Source of the DNA: an uncultured Pseudomonadota bacterium
Lineage (GTDB): Bacteria > Pseudomonadota > Gammaproteobacteria > Burkholderiales > SG8-41
Length of the DNA: 19,236 nt
Assembly: GCA_946885605.1 (NCBI GenBank)
Contig: CAMPGR010000069.1
Span: 1 to 19,236, forward strand
Direction of reading: 5' to 3'
Made by a program: the position numbers and the translations under genes. The notes beneath the pieces are model-generated. The model made no database searches, was not told the origin of the DNA, and saw only the letters and a program-made list of their open reading frames with translations. Shown piece after piece: positions 15,656-19,236 of the stretch. Numbering within the stretch: the stretch's first letter is position 1; every line of letters starts with the position of its first letter.

Positions 15656-15684
15656 ATCATCCCGAATGGGGTTTTCCTTGTCAA
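15656..15684 (-). promoter_or_regulatory. Candidate sigma-70 promoter of the bio operon
   Basis: On the minus strand a perfect TTGACA (15684-15679) is followed after 17 bases by GATGAT (15661-15656, 4/6 match to TATAAT). Transcription would start near 15648, giving a leader of about 38 bases to bioB. The -35 lies directly against the comF start codon at 15685. I see no obvious BirA- or BioR-type palindrome in the 74-base gap. Confidence 0.65.
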
Positions 15685-16413
15685 ATGCGCGCCACGAGCG
15701 TTTTGAACCGATGCTTATCTTTTGTGCGTACGGCGCTGCCGCAGCGCTGCCTGCTTTGCGGCGCGCGGACCGGATCTGAGCTTCTGTGCGCGGCGTGCGA
15801 CGTGGCGCTGCCGCGCCTTCCGGCCGCCCGGTGCCGCGTCTGCGCGCTGCCCGTCGCCGGCGCAGACGTATGCGGCGCATGCCTCAAAGCGCCGCCGCGC
15901 TACGATCTCACTCTTGCGGTATTTACCTACGCCTTTCCTCTGGACGCGCTGGTTCAGGCGCTCAAGTACGGGGGCAACCTCGTCGTCGCTCGCCTCCTCG
16001 GGGAAGCCCTCGCGGAAGCGGTCGCATCGGAGCCGGCCGAGGTCATCGTACCGATGCCCTTGTCGGTCGCGCGTTTGCGTGAGCGCGGATTCAACCAGGC
16101 GCTGGAGATCGCGCGTCACGTGGGAAGGGCGACTGGAATACCGGTTGCTCCAGAGGCGTGCCGGCGGGTGCTCGACACCGCGGCACAGGCGACGCTTCCC
16201 TGGAAAGCGCGCGCCGCGAACATTCGCGGCGCATTCGTATGCGATGCGAACCTCAGCGGGCGCAGGGTGGCGATCGTCGATGACGTCATGACGACCGGCG
16301 CAACGCTCGACGAGCTTGCGAAAAACGTGCGCCGTGCCGGGGCGCGCGAGATACGGGCCTGGGTCGTTGCGCGCGCATTGCGGCACGGTGAACCGTACAG
16401 CGTTAAGCTTTAG
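15685..16413 (+). CDS. comF: ComF family phosphoribosyltransferase-like protein
   Basis: ComF proteins are needed for DNA uptake in naturally competent bacteria, but they are widespread and their precise role here is unknown. The 242-residue product begins with four Cys pairs typical of zinc ribbons (CLLC 22/25, CAAC 35/38, CRVC 50/53, CGAC 63/66). A phosphoribosyltransferase fold follows, with [22 protein letters not shown] and the PRPP loop [14 protein letters not shown] (about 195-208). ATG at 15685 is preferred over upstream in-frame starts because these would extend into the bioB promoter region and bioB itself. It is followed after two bases by trmL. Confidence 0.92.
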   Translation: MRATSVLNRCLSFVRTALPQRCLLCGARTGSELLCAACDVALPRLPAARCRVCALPVAGADVCGACLKAPPRYDLTLAVFTYAFPLDALVQALKYGGNLVVARLLGEALAEAVASEPAEVIVPMPLSVARLRERGFNQALEIARHVGRATGIPVAPEACRRVLDTAAQATLPWKARAANIRGAFVCDANLSGRRVAIVDDVMTTGATLDELAKNVRRAGAREIRAWVVARALRHGEPYSVKL

Positions 16414-16415
16414 CG

Positions 16416-16880
16416 GTGTTCGACATCGTTCTGTACGAGCCGGAAATTCCACCGAATACCGGCAATGCCATCCGGCTCGCCGCGAATACCGGCGCGCGTT
16501 TGCACCTGGTGCAGCCGATGGGCTTCACCCTGCGCGATCGGCAGATGCAGCGCGCGGGGCTCGACTACCGCGAGCTCGCCGAGGTGAGCGTACATCGCGA
16601 CTGGCGCGCGTGCTGCGAGGCGCTGAGTGGCCGACGGATGTTTGCGGTGACCACACGCGCGGCGCAACGCTACGACCGGCCGCAGTATGGCGCGGGCGAC
16701 GTTTTCGTTTTTGGCCCCGAAACGCGCGGTTTGCCGGCGGAAATGGTCGCAGCGTTCCATGCGAACCGGCAGATCCGGGTCCCCATGCGCGCCGGAAGCC
16801 GCAGCTTGAACCTCTCGAACACCGTGGCCGTTGTCATCTACGAGGCCTGGCGCCAGCTCGGCTTCCCGCAGGGAGCATGA
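16416..16880 (+). CDS. trmL: tRNA (cytidine/uridine-34 2'-O) methyltransferase TrmL
   Basis: TrmL methylates the ribose of the wobble nucleotide 34 in leucine tRNAs. The 154-residue SPOUT-fold product contains the family blocks [20 protein letters not shown] at the start, [10 protein letters not shown], and [20 protein letters not shown] at the end, which builds the SAM-binding knot. The start is a GTG at 16416, two bases after the comF stop, so it is probably co-translated with comF. It converges on gpsA with only one base between the two stop codons and no terminator hairpin visible. Confidence 0.95.
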   Translation: MFDIVLYEPEIPPNTGNAIRLAANTGARLHLVQPMGFTLRDRQMQRAGLDYRELAEVSVHRDWRACCEALSGRRMFAVTTRAAQRYDRPQYGAGDVFVFGPETRGLPAEMVAAFHANRQIRVPMRAGSRSLNLSNTVAVVIYEAWRQLGFPQGA

Positions 16881-16881
16881 G

Positions 16882-17874
16882 CTAGTTACAGTACTCCGCC
16901 TTGGGCGCGCGTTGCAGCAGCTCCTGCACCGCGGTTCTCGCGGCGGCAGGTTCGTCGAGCACGCGGCACACGGCGCCCGTGATCGGCATGTCGACACCCA
17001 GCGCTCCGGCGAGACGCATCACCGCGCGCGCGGTGTGCACGCCTTCCGCAACGTGCCCGAGCTCGTTCAGAATCGCCTCGAGCGCCTTCCCCTCGCCCAA
17101 CTTGAGGCCGACGCGGCGGTTACGCGACAGGTCGCCCGTGCACGTCAGCACGAGGTCGCCGACCCCCGCCAGCCCCATGAAGGTCTCGGGGCGCCCGCCG
17201 AGGCGCACCCCGAGGCGCGTCATTTCCGCAAGCCCGCGCGTGATGAGCGCCGCCCGGGCGTTGAGGCCTAATCGCAGGCCGTCGCAAACACCCGCCGCAA
17301 TCGCCATCACGTTCTTCACCGCGCCGGCGACCTCCACCCCAGTGACGTCGGCGCCGGAATAGACGCGCAGCGTTGCCGAATGCAATTCCCGCGCCGTCGC
17401 GGACGCGAGATCTGAATCTGGCGATGCGAGCGTCAGTGCGGTCGGCATACCGCGTGCGACTTCCTCGGCGAAGCTCGGGCCCGAGAGCACGCCGTGGGGC
17501 GCGACGGCACCCAGCACTTCGGCATGCACCTGATGTGGAAGCTTTGCGCTTTTGGTCTCGAAGCCTTTGCACAACCAGACGACGGGCGCCCTGCAACCCG
17601 CGTCCTTCAGTCGAGCGAGCGTGTCGCGCAGCCCGTTGCTCGTGACCGCAACGAGCACGAGCGCGGCACCGGAAAGGGCGGCCGACAGCGTTTCTTCGAG
17701 GGCAAGATCGTCGGGTAGGGTGAACCCGGGGAGATAGCGGCTATTCGTGCGCGTCCGGCGCATCTCGGCGCACAAGGCGGGGTTTCGCACCCAGAGCGCG
17801 ATTTCATGTCGCGCGGCGAGATGAATTGCGATCGCCGTGCCCCAGGCGCCTGCTCCCAGAACAGCGATCTTCAT
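16882..17874 (-). CDS. gpsA: NAD(P)-dependent glycerol-3-phosphate dehydrogenase GpsA
   Basis: GpsA reduces dihydroxyacetone phosphate to sn-glycerol-3-phosphate for phospholipid synthesis. The 330-residue product has the N-terminal dinucleotide motif GAGAWGTA (7-14), the CKGFE block (102-106), VLSGPSFAEEVARG, the catalytic Lys187 in VAGAVKNVMAIAAG, and the C-terminal GLAGVGDLVLTCTGDLSRNRRVG. One small oddity is VAVTSNGLR at 75-83, where most GpsA I recall have VAVPSHxxR. It is the last gene of the rhodanese-grxC-secB-SH3-gpsA set, six bases after the SH3 gene. Confidence 0.96.
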   Translation of the reverse strand: MKIAVLGAGAWGTAIAIHLAARHEIALWVRNPALCAEMRRTRTNSRYLPGFTLPDDLALEETLSAALSGAALVLVAVTSNGLRDTLARLKDAGCRAPVVWLCKGFETKSAKLPHQVHAEVLGAVAPHGVLSGPSFAEEVARGMPTALTLASPDSDLASATARELHSATLRVYSGADVTGVEVAGAVKNVMAIAAGVCDGLRLGLNARAALITRGLAEMTRLGVRLGGRPETFMGLAGVGDLVLTCTGDLSRNRRVGLKLGEGKALEAILNELGHVAEGVHTARAVMRLAGALGVDMPITGAVCRVLDEPAAARTAVQELLQRAPKAEYCN

Positions 17875-17880
17875 CGCCCG

Positions 17881-18330
17881 CTATGCGCCCCAGACATCGG
17901 CGGCCTTGATGAAGCCGGCCTGGCCATCGCGGTGTTTCACCCGCAACCATGCGCCCGGCGCGGCGTCCTCGAGTTCCAGTATGACATTCTGCTGGGCCTC
18001 GAACACGATGGGAGACGCGTCGTCCGCCGCCTGCCGCACGGGGGCGACGGGAACCTTCACCATGACCGTGCGCTTCTCGGAGAGCGCCTTGCTCTCGACC
18101 CAGGCGAGCTCGCCGCTCGCATCGCGCACTTTGATCCACCCCTCGAGCACGACCACGACTTCCAGCGGATAGCCCTGGCTCACGACGTAAAGCTTCTTCG
18201 CCTTGGCCGAAGGGGCGTCGTAGAGCACCGCCGCGTTCCCGTCGACTGAACGGAAGTCGAGCGCGAGCGCATGACCGGCTGCGAGCGCCGAAAGCGCTGC
18301 CATCAGGGTAATGATACGGGGGAAGCGCAT
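17881..18330 (-). CDS. Exported protein with two SH3-like domains
   Basis: A 149-residue protein with a signal peptide (about 1-24, MRFPRIITLMAALSALAAGH, cut near ALA-LDF). The mature part shows two bacterial SH3-like repeats. The first, about 25-85, has AAVLYDAPSAKAKKLYVVSQGYPLEVV then GWIKVRDASGELAWVES. The second, about 88-149, has VMVKVPVAPVRQAADD then WLRVKHRDGQAGFIKAADVWG. Such domains often bind cell wall peptides, but no partner can be named. ATG at 18330 lies eight bases after the secB stop; the longer open frame to 18510 is a shadow inside secB. It lies between secB and gpsA, which are adjacent in E. coli. Confidence 0.82.
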   Translation of the reverse strand: MRFPRIITLMAALSALAAGHALALDFRSVDGNAAVLYDAPSAKAKKLYVVSQGYPLEVVVVLEGWIKVRDASGELAWVESKALSEKRTVMVKVPVAPVRQAADDASPIVFEAQQNVILELEDAAPGAWLRVKHRDGQAGFIKAADVWGA

Positions 18331-18338
18331 GAGGTTTC

Positions 18339-18809
18339 TCAATGCGCCGGCGGCTCGCTCGGCTGCTGCGCCTGCCGCAACTGCGCTTCGCGCTGCTGCT
18401 GGTAGATCGCCTCGAAACTCATGTGCTGCAGCACGACGGGGGGGAAGCCCGCCCGCGTGACGGTGCTCGCGATCACCTCGCGCGCGTAGGGAAGCAGCGT
18501 ATTGGGACACACGACGCCGAGCACGGCCTGGAGATCCGCGTCCGGCACGTTCACGATTTCGAAGATGCCGGCCTGGGCCGCTTCGACGAGAAAGATGGTC
18601 TTGTCCTTGATCTTCGCCGTGACAGTGACGGTGAGGACCACCTCGAACAAACCCGCCTGCGCGAGCCCCCGCGCCTCGTTGTGGAGGTTGACATCCACCT
18701 CGGGCGCCTCGCGCTCGAGGAAGATTTGCGGAGCGTTCGGGATCTCGAGCGACATGTCCTTGAGATAGATTTTCTGTATGCCAAAGGCGGGCTGCTGCTG
18801 TTCACTCAT
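18339..18809 (-). CDS. secB: Protein-export chaperone SecB
   Basis: SecB is a cytoplasmic tetrameric chaperone that keeps preproteins unfolded and hands them to SecA. The 156-residue product matches the family throughout: FGIQKIYLKDMSLEIPNAP at the start, then LTVTVTAKIKDKTIFLVEAAQAGIF, and the hallmark CPNTLLPYAREVIASTVTRAGFPPVVL. The Gln/Pro-rich C-terminal tail is typically variable. It lies 32 bases after grxC, and the order rhodanese-grxC-secB is conserved in beta- and gammaproteobacteria. Confidence 0.97.
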   Translation of the reverse strand: MSEQQQPAFGIQKIYLKDMSLEIPNAPQIFLEREAPEVDVNLHNEARGLAQAGLFEVVLTVTVTAKIKDKTIFLVEAAQAGIFEIVNVPDADLQAVLGVVCPNTLLPYAREVIASTVTRAGFPPVVLQHMSFEAIYQQQREAQLRQAQQPSEPPAH

Positions 18810-18841
18810 GTTCTGTTCCAGAAATTGTCAAGGACATGGCG

Positions 18842-19105
18842 TCATCCCATCGACTTGAGCAACGGTTCGAGCCCGCCCGCCGCATCGAGCGCGGCGAGAT
18901 TATCATAGCCTCCGATGTGCCTGTCGCCGATATAGATCTGCGGAACCGTCCGGCGGCCTGTTCTTTTCATCATCTCGGCGCGCCGCGCGGGATCGAGATC
19001 CACGCGGATCTTCTCGATCGCGGCGACGCCCTTGGCACGCAGCAACTGCTCCGCCAGCTGGCAATAAGGACACACGGCGGTGCAGTACATGCTCACGCCC
19101 GTCAT
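18842..19105 (-). CDS. grxC: Glutaredoxin 3 GrxC
   Basis: A glutathione-dependent dithiol reductase in the cytoplasm. The 87-residue product has the active-site CPYC (Cys12, Cys15), the TVPQIYIGDRHIGGYDNL block with the cis-Pro and glutathione-binding GGYD, and normal length. An extra Cys8 (MYCTAVCPYC) is common in GrxC. ATG at 19105 has a GGAG ribosome binding site about six bases upstream and overlaps the rhodanese stop by one base (TAATG). Confidence 0.96.
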   Translation of the reverse strand: MTGVSMYCTAVCPYCQLAEQLLRAKGVAAIEKIRVDLDPARRAEMMKRTGRRTVPQIYIGDRHIGGYDNLAALDAAGGLEPLLKSMG

Positions 19106-19236
19106 TATTTCTCCAGCGGCATGCCGGCCTGCTGCCACGCCGCGATCCCGCCGCGCAACGTGAAGACCTCGCCAAACCCATGCTTGCGCAGCGTCGCCGC
19201 CACGCGCGCCGCGCGCGTGTCCGCCCGGCACACGAC
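19105..19236 (-). CDS. Rhodanese-like domain protein, 3' end only (cut by the window edge)
   Basis: The last 43 residues of a rhodanese-family protein run in from the right edge. The visible part opens with VVCRADTRAARVAATLRKHG, containing the likely active-site Cys and its CRADTR loop, then the family's final GFGEVFTLRGGIAAWQQAGMP block. Rhodaneses move sulfane sulfur, although many homologues have other roles. The stop (TAA) overlaps the grxC start, in agreement with the rhodanese-grxC order of E. coli yibN-grxC. Too short to a call subfamily or substrate. Confidence 0.85.
   Translation of the reverse strand, partial: VVCRADTRAARVAATLRKHGFGEVFTLRGGIAAWQQAGMPLEK

Overview
This window is high-GC, tightly packed bacterial DNA with no mobile element, CRISPR array, RNA gene or phage remnant that I could see. 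Gene content and order point to a betaproteobacterium, probably an aerobic, environmental member of Burkholderiales or Nitrosomonadales. The evidence is ftsX next to rpoH, the full betaproteobacterial cta (cytochrome oxidase) cluster with its DUF2244, DUF2970 and DUF2909 satellites, and a rhodanese-grxC-secB-gpsA block. The exact order is inference.

Layout. (1) 1-1872, plus strand: the 3' part of ftsX, then rpoH (heat-shock sigma factor) closed by a rho-independent terminator. The gap before rpoH holds an almost perfect CIRCE operator (912-938) laid over a candidate promoter. (2) 1888-5653, minus strand: oxidase assembly genes surf1, a Sco-like membrane-anchored protein, ctaA, ctaB and a senC/SCO1 lipoprotein. 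(3) 5707-5904, plus strand: a lone twin-transmembrane DUF2909 gene. (4) 6015-11011, minus strand: DUF2244, ctaC (subunit II with fused cytochrome c), ctaD (subunit I), a 33-residue membrane peptide, ctaG (Cox11), DUF2970 and ctaE (subunit III), ended by a terminator at 5904-5930. (5) 11136-15610, minus strand: a five-gene biotin operon bioB-bioF-bioH-bioC-bioD, every junction overlapping, with a candidate promoter at 15656-15684. (6) 15685-16880, plus strand: comF and trmL. (7) 16882-19236, minus strand: a truncated rhodanese gene, grxC, secB, an exported SH3-domain protein and gpsA.

Together: blocks 2-4 encode an aa3-type oxidase with a cytochrome c-bearing subunit II plus the factors that make heme A (CtaB, CtaA, with Surf1 for insertion) and deliver copper (Sco to CuA, CtaG to CuB). 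Block 5 makes biotin by the BioC/BioH pimelate route; bioA is not in the window. Block 7 mixes redox (glutaredoxin, rhodanese), protein export (SecB) and phospholipid precursor synthesis (GpsA).

The window looks like conserved housekeeping DNA rather than an accessory island, and I do not see a wholly new system. The points most worth a second look are the HrcA/CIRCE-type control of rpoH, the little-studied Sco-like protein between ctaA and surf1, and an oddly biased, coding-like stretch just after ctaE. Intergenic gaps are all below about 140 bases.
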